Shown piece by piece: positions 1 through 7,391 of a DNA stretch of 61,725 nt. The notes beneath the pieces were generated by a model that ran no database searches, was not told where the DNA came from, and saw only the letters and a program-made list of their open reading frames with translations. Source of the DNA: DASPHG01 sp035629775 (GTDB taxonomy: Bacteria; Actinomycetota; Thermoleophilia; Solirubrobacterales; Thermoleophilaceae). The position numbers and the translations under genes are program-made. Numbering within the stretch: the stretch's first letter is position 1; every line of letters begins with the position of its first letter. The stretch covers positions 1 to 61,725 of the forward strand of contig DASPHG010000029.1 in the NCBI GenBank assembly GCA_035629775.1, given 5' to 3'.

Positions 1-115
1 CAACGCGCTTCATCTCGACGTCGTCGCGGCATGCGTCGACGACAGCATCGAGGTCGCCGCGATTCTGAGCGTCGATAGCTGCCCGGATTACCGCTGCCCT
101 TGCTCGCTCTGGCAC
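1..115 (-). CDS. Partial SnoaL-like (NTF2-fold) protein, N-terminus only
   Basis: The minus strand reads openly from a GTG at 115 to the left edge, giving 38 residues. An in-frame TAG lies four codons upstream, so GTG is the only usable start there. The segment NRGDLDAVVDAC followed by DDVEM matches the first helix and strand of SnoaL-like/NTF2-fold proteins, where a phrase like NRGDLDAV is common. The gene is divergent from the helicase at 169. Only the start is visible, so the function cannot be given, and the family call rests on a short motif. Confidence 0.5.
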   Translation of the reverse strand, partial: MPERARAAVIRAAIDAQNRGDLDAVVDACRDDVEMKRV

Positions 116-168
116 CGCTGCACCCTAGCGGCCCAACCGCGTGGGTCCGTAGAATCGATCGGTTGAGC

Positions 169-1773
169 ATGGCCTCTGAAGCGACCACCAATCCCGACCC
201 TCTTGACGGCTTCAGCGAGCCCACGCGCCGCTGGTTCCAGGCGTCGTTCGAGGCCCCGACCCCGGCGCAGGCCGCCGGCTGGCCGAAGATCGCCACCGGC
301 GCCAACACCTTGATCTGCGCGCCGACGGGATCGGGCAAGACGCTGAGCGCGTTTCTATGGGGGATCGACACCCTCGCCCGCCGCCCCGAGCAGCTTGGAA
401 CCGGGGTGAAGATCGTCTACGTCTCGCCCCTGAAAGCGCTCTCCTACGACGTCGAGCGCAACCTGCGCGCGCCGTTGAAGGGAATCGGTGCCGAGGTCTC
501 GGTCGGGCTTCGCACCGGCGACACCCCGCAGAAGGAACGTCAGGCGATGAAGCGCACCCCTCCGGACATCCTGATCACGACGCCCGAGTCGCTGTATCTG
601 ATGATCACCTCACAGGTGCGCGAGATACTCACCGGGGTCGAGGCGGTGATCGTCGACGAGATCCACGCCGTAGCGCAGTCCAAGCGCGGCTCGCATCTGG
701 CGCTGACGCTCGAGCGCCTCTCGCACCTCGTGCTCAATCACGAAGCCGACGAGCAGGCCTCGCTCGACCCGGCGTCGCGGGCCGAGCGCCGCGACCCGCA
801 GCGGATCGGTCTCTCGGCCACTCAGCGCCCGCTCGAACGCGTCGCGCAGTTCCTCGTCGGCCCCAAGCGCAAGTGCGAGATCGTCAACGCCGGTATCCGC
901 AAGGACCTCGACCTCGAGATCGTCGTGCCCGTCGAGGACATGACGGACCTCGGCACGCCCGGGATAACCGCCGATGGATCATCGCCCGAGCCCCTTGATC
1001 CCGTCGCCGCGCTGGAGGCACTTCCCAACCCACGCTCGATCTGGCCCGCGATCTACCCCGAGCTTCTGCGCCTCGTCCGCGAGCACACCTCGACGATCAT
1101 CTTCGTCAACAACCGCCGCGGCGCCGAACGCCTCGCCAAGCGCCTGAACGAGCTCCACAACGAGGTCGAAGAACAAGAACTCCCAGCCACCGAACACGCC
1201 GGCAATTCCCCGCCAACAACCGACGCCGATCGGGCGGGTGGCGCCGGGCGGGGGACCCCCGGCGACCGCCCGCAGGCGCCAGCCGAGGACGGCGACGGGG
1301 GTGCCCGGCGACAGGACCCGCCCGCCAACGGCGGGAGCCCTCGGCGACAGGACCCGCCCGCCAACAAACCATTCGAGGAAATTGCGAGAGCCCACCACGG
1401 CTCCCTCGCCCACGAAGAGCGCCTGGTCGTGGAGGAGCTGCTGAAGTCGGGCAGGCTGCCCTGCCTCGTCGCCACTTCCTCGCTCGAGCTCGGCATCGAC
1501 ATGGGAGCGCTCGACCTCGTGATCCAGGTCGAGTCGCCCAAGTCCGTCTCCAGGGGCCTGCAGCGGGTGGGCCGCGCAGGCCACCAGCTCAACGAGGTCT
1601 CCAAGGGGAGGATCTTCCCCAAGTTCCGCGCCGACCTGCTCGAGTGCGCGGTCGTCGCCCAGCGGATGCGAAAGGGCGAGATCGAGGAGACGGTGATCCC
1701 ACGCAACCCGCTCGACGTGCTCGCCCAGCACATCGTCGCGATGGTCGCCGACAGCGAATGGGAGGTGAACTAG
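169..1773 (+). CDS. lhr: Lhr-type ATP-dependent helicase, N-terminal part (ends at an in-frame TAG)
   Basis: This 534-residue product carries the superfamily 2 helicase core of an Lhr (large helicase-related) DNA helicase. Visible motifs are Walker A APTGSGKT (about residues 51-58), VDEIHAV (about 162), LSATQRP, FVNNRRGAERLAKRL and, after an insertion, ATSSLELGIDMG and QRVGRAGH. ATG at 169 is chosen because homology begins just after it; the frame is open further upstream. The frame stops at TAG 1771-1773 right after SEWEVN, and the same frame continues as the rest of Lhr from 1786. Family members are about 1500 residues in one chain, so this is half a gene. Read as GAG, the TAG codon would give an uninterrupted family-like sequence. 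Sequencing error, nonsense mutation or a genuine two-subunit form are all possible. Confidence 0.85.
   Translation: MASEATTNPDPLDGFSEPTRRWFQASFEAPTPAQAAGWPKIATGANTLICAPTGSGKTLSAFLWGIDTLARRPEQLGTGVKIVYVSPLKALSYDVERNLRAPLKGIGAEVSVGLRTGDTPQKERQAMKRTPPDILITTPESLYLMITSQVREILTGVEAVIVDEIHAVAQSKRGSHLALTLERLSHLVLNHEADEQASLDPASRAERRDPQRIGLSATQRPLERVAQFLVGPKRKCEIVNAGIRKDLDLEIVVPVEDMTDLGTPGITADGSSPEPLDPVAALEALPNPRSIWPAIYPELLRLVREHTSTIIFVNNRRGAERLAKRLNELHNEVEEQELPATEHAGNSPPTTDADRAGGAGRGTPGDRPQAPAEDGDGGARRQDPPANGGSPRRQDPPANKPFEEIARAHHGSLAHEERLVVEELLKSGRLPCLVATSSLELGIDMGALDLVIQVESPKSVSRGLQRVGRAGHQLNEVSKGRIFPKFRADLLECAVVAQRMRKGEIEETVIPRNPLDVLAQHIVAMVADSEWEVN
1306..1365 (+). repeat. Two direct copies of a 24-bp GC-rich unit inside lhr
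   Basis: The 24-mer beginning CGGCGACAGGACCCGCC occurs at 1306-1329 and again, identically, at 1342-1365, a 36-nt (12-codon) period. It encodes RRQDPPAN twice. Just upstream (about 1231-1275) lies an imperfect inverted repeat around GGGGGACCCCC. The whole block (about 1190-1370) forms a Pro/Gly/Asp-rich insertion of some 55 residues between the motif IV region and the HHGSL segment of the helicase. It keeps the reading frame. Confidence 0.8.
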
Positions 1774-1785
1774 CTCGAACGGGTC

Positions 1786-4700
1786 GTGACCTCTTCGGAG
1801 CCATTCTCGGAGCTCTCGCGCGAGCAGCTCGAGAACGTGCTCGACATGCTCGACGGCCGCTATCCCTCGGAGAAGTTCGCCGAGCTGCGCCCGCGCCTGG
1901 TATGGGACCGGACCCATGGCACAGTTCGCGGCCGCAAGGGCGCGCGCCAGCTGGCGGTCACCAACGCCGGCACGATCCCCGATCGTGGCCTCTACGGCGT
2001 CCATCTGCCCGACGGTCGCCGCGTCGGCGAGCTCGACGAGGAGATGGTCTACGAGGCTCGCGCCGGCCAGACGTTCCTCCTTGGAGCGACGACCTGGCGA
2101 ATCCAGGAGATCACCCGCGACCGGGTGATCGTCGTCCCCGCTCCCGGGGTTCCCGGCGCCGTTCCGTTCTGGCGCGGCGACGGTGTCGGACGGCCCTCGG
2201 AGCTCGGCCGCGCGATCGGCGCCTTCTCACGCGAAGCGGTGTCCAAGGATGCGGCAACGCTCGCGGTGGAGAACGATCTCGACGAGCGTGCCGCCCAGAA
2301 CCTCCTCACGTATCTGCGCGAGCAGCAGGCGGCCACCCGCGTCGTGCCCTCCGACGAGACGCTCGTCGTCGAGAAATTCCGCGACGAGATCGGCGATTGG
2401 CGCCTCTGCGTGCTCTCCCCGTTCGGCGGCCGGGTGCACGCCGCCTGGGGCCTCGCGATCTCGGCCCGCATTCGCAACGAGCTCGACCTCGAGGCCGACG
2501 CGATCTGGTCCGACGACGGAATCGTCATCCACCTGCCCGACGCGGACGAGCCACCCGACGCGGAGATGATCATGCTCGAGCCCGAGGAGGTCGAGGACCT
2601 CGTCGTTCGCGAGCTTGGCGGCTCGGCTCTGTTCGGTGCTCGCTTTCGTGAGAACGCCGCGCGCAGCCTGCTCATCCCGCGCGCCTATCCCGGCAAGCGC
2701 ACGCCGCTGTGGCAGCAGCGCCTGAAGTCGCAGAGCCTGCTCGAGGTCGCCAAGGACTTTCCCCGCTTCCCGGTCATCCTCGAGACCTACCGCGAGTGCC
2801 TGCGCGACGTCCTCGACCTGCCGGCGCTCACCGAGCTGCTGCGCGACCTGCAGTCCCGGAAGATCACGCTCGTCGAAGTCGAGACGAAGAGCGCCTCGCC
2901 ATTTGCCTCGTCGTTGCTCTTCGACTACGTCGCCACCTACATGTACGAGGGCGACACCCCGAACGCGGAGCGACGGGCCGCCGCCCTTTCACTTGACCGC
3001 GAGCTATTGGCCGAGCTCCTCGGGCAGGAGGAGCTGCGCGACCTGATCGACGCCACCGCGCTCGACGATGTCGAGGCGGACCTCCAGCGGCTGTCGGAGC
3101 GGACCCAGGCGGTCAACGCCGACGGGGCGCACGACATCCTCCGCGCGGTCGGCGACCTGACCGTCGACGAGGTGCAGGCGCGGTGCCACCGCGGCGTCTC
3201 GGCAAAGCGCATCCTGGACGGGCTCGTGGCCGAGCGGCGCGCGATCACGATGCGGATCGGAGGCGAGGAGCGCTTCGTCGCGTCCGAGGATGCCGGGCTC
3301 TTCCGCGACGCGCTCGGCGCGGTCCCACCGGGGGGCCTGCCGGAGGTCTTCCTAGAGCCGGTCGAGGAGCCGCTCGAGCGCCTCGTCCGCCGCTACGCGC
3401 GCACGCACGGCCCGTTCACCACCCGCCAGGTGGCCGACCGCTACGCCATCGACCCCGGACCCGTGCTGCGCGAGCTCGAGCGCGCCGGCGGCCTGGTGCG
3501 CGGCGAGCTGCGGCCCGGCGGGCGCGAGCGCGAGTGGTGTGACCCGGACGTCCTCAGGCGGCTGCGCCGCGCTTCGCTGGCGACGCTGCGCAAGGAGGTC
3601 GAGGCTGTCGAGCAGAAGCAGCTCGCCCGCTTCCTTCCGGCCTGGCAGGGAGTCGACGCCGCGCCACCCGGCGGAGCGGGCATCGACCGTCTGCGGGAGG
3701 TACTGGTGCCACTCCAGGGCCTCGCGCTCACGCCGGACACATGGGAGAACGACGTCCTGCCGCGGCGACTCGGCTCGTGGTCTCCCACCTGGCTCGACCA
3801 GCTCTGCGCCGGCGGCGAGATCGTCTGGATCGGCGCCGGAGCGCTGGGCCGCACCTCGGGACGGGTTGCGCTCTATTTCCGCGACGACGTCCGCTGGCTC
3901 GGGCCGCCCACCAACCGCGGCGAGCCGCCGGCGGGCGCCCCGCACGAGGCGATCCGCGAACGGCTGCGAACGGGGGCCGCGTTCTGGTCGGACCTGCTCG
4001 TCGACCTCGGCGAGATCGAGACGGCGGAGCTCCAGGAGGCCCTCTGGGACCTGGTCTGGGGCGGCGAGGTGACGAACGACGCGTGGGCGCCGCTGCGCGC
4101 CCCGCGACTGACGGTCGCGCGGGACCAGCACCAGGCGCGCGGGCGCCGCTTCGCGCGCCACCGCCGGCGGCCGGGCGCGCCGCAAGTACAGGGTCGCTGG
4201 TCGCTGACCGCGCCCCTCTTCGCAGACCAGCCCGCCTACGGCCCGCGCATGCGTGCGCAGGCCGAGATCCTGCTCGAGCGATACGGCATCGTCACGCGCG
4301 AGACCGTGCTCGCCGAGGGCGTGCCGGGCGGGTTCTCGACCCTCTACGGCGAGCTCACGAACCTGGAGACGCTCGGCACCGCGCGCCGGGGCTACTTCGT
4401 GGAGGGCCTCGGCGGCGCCCAGTTCGCCCTCCCCGGGGCGGTCGAGCGGCTGCGCGGCTTCCGGGCGGACGAGCCGGCGGGCGCGCTCGTGCTGGCGGCG
4501 ACCGACCCGGCGAACCCCTACGGCGCCTCCCTGCCGTGGCCGCGCCGTGACGAGGACCAGCGGCGGCGCCCCGCCCGAGTGGCCGGCGCCTACGTCGTGA
4601 TGCTGGACGCCGAGCCGGCGCTGTACGTGGAGCGCGGCGGCAAGGGCCTGGTGCCGTTGCGCGAGCCCGAGGAAGCATGGCTGCGCGAGGCCCTCGAGGC

Positions 4701-4848
4701 CCTGGCCGAACACGTCCGCCGCGGCCGGCTCAAGAAGCTCGCGCTCGAGCGTTTCGACGGCGAGCCGATCGTGGGCTCGCCGGTGGACGAGCTCCTGGTC
4801 GACCTCGGTTTCCGCCAGGGGCCGCGGAAGCTCACGCTCAGTGCCTGA
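1786..4848 (+). CDS. lhr: Lhr-type helicase, C-terminal part (winged-helix and Lhr-specific domains)
   Basis: From GTG 1786 this frame encodes 1020 residues continuing the Lhr chain. It begins FSELSREQLENVLDMLDGRY, the segment that directly follows the helicase core in intact Lhr. Then come LRPRLVWDRTHGTVRGR, GTIPDRGLYGVHL, a long beta-rich region, and the C-terminal domain ending at TGA 4848. It has no ATPase motifs of its own, so it needs the upstream half to act as a motor. It is in the same frame as 169-1773, separated by one TAG and four codons. A perfect GGAGGTG lies at 1761-1767, but it is about 19 nt from the GTG, long for normal initiation; termination-reinitiation is conceivable. 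It overlaps the next gene by 8 bp. Confidence 0.85.
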   Translation: MTSSEPFSELSREQLENVLDMLDGRYPSEKFAELRPRLVWDRTHGTVRGRKGARQLAVTNAGTIPDRGLYGVHLPDGRRVGELDEEMVYEARAGQTFLLGATTWRIQEITRDRVIVVPAPGVPGAVPFWRGDGVGRPSELGRAIGAFSREAVSKDAATLAVENDLDERAAQNLLTYLREQQAATRVVPSDETLVVEKFRDEIGDWRLCVLSPFGGRVHAAWGLAISARIRNELDLEADAIWSDDGIVIHLPDADEPPDAEMIMLEPEEVEDLVVRELGGSALFGARFRENAARSLLIPRAYPGKRTPLWQQRLKSQSLLEVAKDFPRFPVILETYRECLRDVLDLPALTELLRDLQSRKITLVEVETKSASPFASSLLFDYVATYMYEGDTPNAERRAAALSLDRELLAELLGQEELRDLIDATALDDVEADLQRLSERTQAVNADGAHDILRAVGDLTVDEVQARCHRGVSAKRILDGLVAERRAITMRIGGEERFVASEDAGLFRDALGAVPPGGLPEVFLEPVEEPLERLVRRYARTHGPFTTRQVADRYAIDPGPVLRELERAGGLVRGELRPGGREREWCDPDVLRRLRRASLATLRKEVEAVEQKQLARFLPAWQGVDAAPPGGAGIDRLREVLVPLQGLALTPDTWENDVLPRRLGSWSPTWLDQLCAGGEIVWIGAGALGRTSGRVALYFRDDVRWLGPPTNRGEPPAGAPHEAIRERLRTGAAFWSDLLVDLGEIETAELQEALWDLVWGGEVTNDAWAPLRAPRLTVARDQHQARGRRFARHRRRPGAPQVQGRWSLTAPLFADQPAYGPRMRAQAEILLERYGIVTRETVLAEGVPGGFSTLYGELTNLETLGTARRGYFVEGLGGAQFALPGAVERLRGFRADEPAGALVLAATDPANPYGASLPWPRRDEDQRRRPARVAGAYVVMLDAEPALYVERGGKGLVPLREPEEAWLREALEALAEHVRRGRLKKLALERFDGEPIVGSPVDELLVDLGFRQGPRKLTLSA

Positions 4849-5644
4849 GGGCGACACCATCCACGCCGCCGCGCGCAGGGTCGGCGCGGCACTCCTCGGC
4901 AAGGAGATCGAGGCGATCGAGATGCCCCAGCAGCGGCACGCAACGGACCGCTGGCCGGAACGGCTCGCCGGGAGGCCGGTGACGAGCGTGGACGCGCACG
5001 GCAAGCACCTGTTCGTGCGCTTCGAGGGCGACCTGACGCTCCATTCGCACCTGCGGATGGGCGGCGCGTGGGGCGTCTACGAGCGCGGCCGCCGGTGGCA
5101 CCGCTCGCCGCGGCGCGCGTGGCTCGTCATCCGCACTCCGGACCACGAGGTCGTCGAGTTCGACGGGCCGGTGCTCGAGCTGATGACCGAGAGCCGGACA
5201 CGCTTCGACCTGCGCCTGGCCGCGCTGGGCCCCGACATCCTCGCCGCAGAGCTGGACGAGGAGCGCTTCATCAGGCGCCTGCGCGAGGACGACCCGACGC
5301 GCGGGATCGGCGACGCACTGCTCGACCAGCGCAACATCGCCGGCATCGGGAACGTCTGGAAGTCCGAGGGGTGCTTCGACGCCGGGATCGACCCCTGGCG
5401 GCGAGTCGCCGCCGTCTCCGACGACGAGGTGCTCGGACTCGCACGCGGCACCCGACTCCGGATGCAGGAGTCGGTCGCCCGCGACGGCCAGATTTACCAG
5501 GGGGCCAGGCCCCGTGGTAAGCGCGGCATCCAGGTCTACGACCGCGCTGGCCGGCCGTGCCCGCGGTGCGGGGAACGGATCCGCGCCCGCGGCCAGGGAG
5601 ACGACAACCGAACGACCTACTGGTGCCCGGAATGCCAGCGCTGA
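4841..5644 (+). CDS. nei: Nei/Fpg-family DNA glycosylase-AP lyase
   Basis: This 267-residue base-excision-repair enzyme removes oxidised bases and cuts the AP site. The start GTG gives MPEGDTIH, in which Pro2 and Glu3 are the catalytic pair of the family; GDTIH is more Nei (endonuclease VIII)-like than MutM-like. The helix-2-turn-helix segment contains GIGDALLDQRNIAGIGN with the conserved Asn. The C-terminus has a four-Cys zinc finger (CPRCG about 30 residues before CPEC). It overlaps the end of lhr by 8 bp and the next gene by 13 bp, so the three are probably co-transcribed. A near-perfect 25-bp palindrome sits in its coding sequence just upstream of the zinc finger. Confidence 0.92.
   Translation: MPEGDTIHAAARRVGAALLGKEIEAIEMPQQRHATDRWPERLAGRPVTSVDAHGKHLFVRFEGDLTLHSHLRMGGAWGVYERGRRWHRSPRRAWLVIRTPDHEVVEFDGPVLELMTESRTRFDLRLAALGPDILAAELDEERFIRRLREDDPTRGIGDALLDQRNIAGIGNVWKSEGCFDAGIDPWRRVAAVSDDEVLGLARGTRLRMQESVARDGQIYQGARPRGKRGIQVYDRAGRPCPRCGERIRARGQGDDNRTTYWCPECQR
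5495..5519. repeat. 25-bp palindrome inside the nei coding sequence
   Basis: Arms of 12 bp (TACCAGGGGGCC and GGCCCCGTGGTA) flank a central A, with one mismatch. The core GGGGCCAGGCCCC is identical to the core of the palindrome at 10589-10615. In frame it encodes YQGARPRG, immediately before the glycosylase zinc finger. This looks like one copy of a dispersed palindromic repeat that settled in a coding region. Confidence 0.75.
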
Positions 5645-6336
5645 AGCGGGTCGGCCACAAGGGCGCCGACCACGTGGCGCCGGGCAACACCCGCGCGAGC
5701 TTCGAGGCGGCGCTCGAACATGGCGTGGACATGATCGAGTTCGACGTGCTCCGGCTGCGCGATGGCCGGCTGGTGCTCGCGCACGACTACGAGGACGCGG
5801 CGAAGCGAACCCCCCTGACGCTCGACGAGGGGCTCGACCTGTTCGCCGGCGAGGCATACGCGGAGGTCGAGCTGGACGTCGACCTCAAGCTGCCCGGCTA
5901 CGAGCGCGAGGTCGTCGAGGGGCTCGCCGGCCGCGGGCTGTCCGAGCGCTCGCTGCTGTCGAGCCAGTACCTGGAGTCGCTCGACCGCCTGCACAAGCTG
6001 GCACCGGAGCTCCGCCGCGGGTGGTCCGTGCCGCGGGCGCGGCGCGACTACACGCGCTCCGCCTGGGCGATCCCGGCCTACGGCCTGCTCCAGGTGATCA
6101 AGCGGCGGCTGCCCGGGCGCGCGGCAGCGCTCCTGCGGGCGGGCCGGATCCACGCGGTCATGGCCCACTACTACGTGGTCACGCACCGCCTGGCCGAGGA
6201 GGTGCGCGCCGCCGGCGGGGAGCTCTACGTCTGGACGGTCGACGACGCGCGGAAGATCGCGCGGTTCGAGGCGATGGGCGCGACGGGGGTCATCACGAAC
6301 GACCCGCGCCTGTTCGACGCGTCTAGGGGAACCTGA
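5632..6336 (+). CDS. Glycerophosphodiester phosphodiesterase family protein
   Basis: This 234-residue TIM-barrel enzyme is expected to hydrolyse glycerophosphodiesters to glycerol-3-phosphate and an alcohol. The N-terminus has the family pattern GHKGA, PGNTRASFEAAL, GVDMIEFDV and LVLAHD, giving the metal-binding His, Glu-x-Asp and His. HKG replaces the more usual HRG. The C-terminus has VWTVDDARKIARFEAMGATG and ITNDP, typical of the family. ATG 5632 is chosen because the motif starts seven codons later; it overlaps nei by 13 bp. There is no signal peptide, so it is cytoplasmic. The 3' end overlaps the convergent gene by 14 bp. Confidence 0.9.
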   Translation: MPALKRVGHKGADHVAPGNTRASFEAALEHGVDMIEFDVLRLRDGRLVLAHDYEDAAKRTPLTLDEGLDLFAGEAYAEVELDVDLKLPGYEREVVEGLAGRGLSERSLLSSQYLESLDRLHKLAPELRRGWSVPRARRDYTRSAWAIPAYGLLQVIKRRLPGRAAALLRAGRIHAVMAHYYVVTHRLAEEVRAAGGELYVWTVDDARKIARFEAMGATGVITNDPRLFDASRGT

Positions 6337-6805
6337 TCTCGCAGACGCCGTCCGAGTACCCGTGCGGGTCGGCGTGCTTCCCCGTGGAGTGGCCGCTCAG
6401 CGTGACGGTGCGCTCGCGCCGGACGACCTTCTGCTTGCGCTTCCACCGGAACCTGACCTCGCCGCGCACGACGTGGCTCGTCGTCGGCGCGGGCGGCGTG
6501 ATGCGGAACTTCCGCCCCGCCTGGCGGGCGCGAAACTTGGCGTTCCCGACCTTCACCCACGGCGAGACGGCGTCACCGCCGACCCGGTGCCAGGTCTCGG
6601 TCGCACGGTCGAAGTAGAACGCGCGGAAGCGCATCCACATCGTCTGCTTCGTGCCGTTGCCGGGCATGCTCGCCCGGATCCCGAGGACGTTCGGGTGCTT
6701 CTCCGTGTCGCAGATGTTCACGGTCGCCCAGAGGTCACCCCGGTGCCACGCGGCGGCCGGGGCCGGGAGGGCGAGCGCGATCAGCAATACGAGTAGCGGG
6801 AGCAC
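6323..6805 (-). CDS. Hypothetical secreted protein
   Basis: This 160-residue product starts at GTG 6805 with a clear signal peptide (MLPLLVLLIALALPAPAAAW, cleavage near AAA-W). The mature part is basic, beta-rich and has two cysteines (NICDTEK and GVCEIRFP) that could pair. I do not recognise a family. Its start is 37 bp from the divergent sigma factor start, so the two probably share a promoter region. Its stop overlaps the end of the phosphodiesterase. Confidence 0.75.
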   Translation of the reverse strand: MLPLLVLLIALALPAPAAAWHRGDLWATVNICDTEKHPNVLGIRASMPGNGTKQTMWMRFRAFYFDRATETWHRVGGDAVSPWVKVGNAKFRARQAGRKFRITPPAPTTSHVVRGEVRFRWKRKQKVVRRERTVTLSGHSTGKHADPHGYSDGVCEIRFP

Positions 6806-6842
6806 AGTCGTGATGAAACGCCGTGACCAGCGTAGTTGCGGT

Positions 6843-7391
6843 ATGAGCGAAGCGATTGCGGCACCGGTATCGGGGACCTTCGAACGAGCGGGTGCGAGCC
6901 CATCCGAGGCTTTCGAGGCCCTCTACCGCCGGTCCTTCCCGCGCGTCTACGGCTACGTCGCCGCGATGCTCCGTGACCGCGCCGCCGCGGAGGAGGTAAC
7001 CGCGCAGGCTTTCGAGCGCGCGTACCGCCGGCGCCGGAGCTTTCGGGCGTCCCGCGGCACCGAGGAGGCGTGGCTCTTCGGCATCGCACGCAACGCGGCG
7101 CTCGACGAGCTTCGCCGGCGCAGACGGCGCGCGGCGATGGAGCACGAGCCGGTGGATCTGACCGCCCCCGGGGCCGAGGAGCAGGCCGAGGACGCCCTCC
7201 GGCGCGAGGCCGTTCGGGCCGCACTGGCCCGGCTCGAGCCGCGCGAGCGCGAGCTGGTGGCGCTCAGGTTCTTCGGCGGTCTGTCTCACGAGGAGATCGG
7301 GCGGGTGCTCGGCATCTCGCCCTCGAACGCGGGCACCCGTGTGCACCGCGCCCTGGAAAAGCTGAGGAGGGAATGCGATGAAGACGCTTGA
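6843..7391 (+). CDS. ECF-type RNA polymerase sigma factor
   Basis: This 182-residue sigma-70 family factor has only regions 2 and 4. Region 2 (about residues 20-90) shows FEALYRRSFPRVYGYVAAML, AEEVTAQAFERAYRRR and AWLFGIARNAALDELRRRRR. Region 4 (about 118-175) shows LEPRERELVALRFFGGLSHE and an HTH IGRVLGISPSNAGTRVHRAL. ATG 6843 is preferred because the open frame upstream would run into the divergent secreted gene. The last 14 bp overlap the DUF4349 gene, which points to translational coupling and, by analogy with other ECF pairs, to that protein as its possible regulator. Confidence 0.92.
   Translation: MSEAIAAPVSGTFERAGASPSEAFEALYRRSFPRVYGYVAAMLRDRAAAEEVTAQAFERAYRRRRSFRASRGTEEAWLFGIARNAALDELRRRRRRAAMEHEPVDLTAPGAEEQAEDALRREAVRAALARLEPRERELVALRFFGGLSHEEIGRVLGISPSNAGTRVHRALEKLRRECDEDA

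Noticed and set aside
979..2004. Long minus-strand open frame (341 codons) opposite lhr
   Set aside because: It spans the low-complexity insertion and is the antisense of clearly conserved helicase motifs; long antisense frames are expected at this GC content.
3352..5004. 550-codon minus-strand frame opposite the lhr C-terminal part and nei
   Set aside because: No recognisable domain, composition typical of antisense, and both plus-strand genes are well supported.
6806..6842. ECF-type autoregulatory promoter upstream of the sigma gene (TGAAAC ... CGTAG)
   Set aside because: The spacing between the two elements is about 11 bases, too short for a normal ECF promoter.
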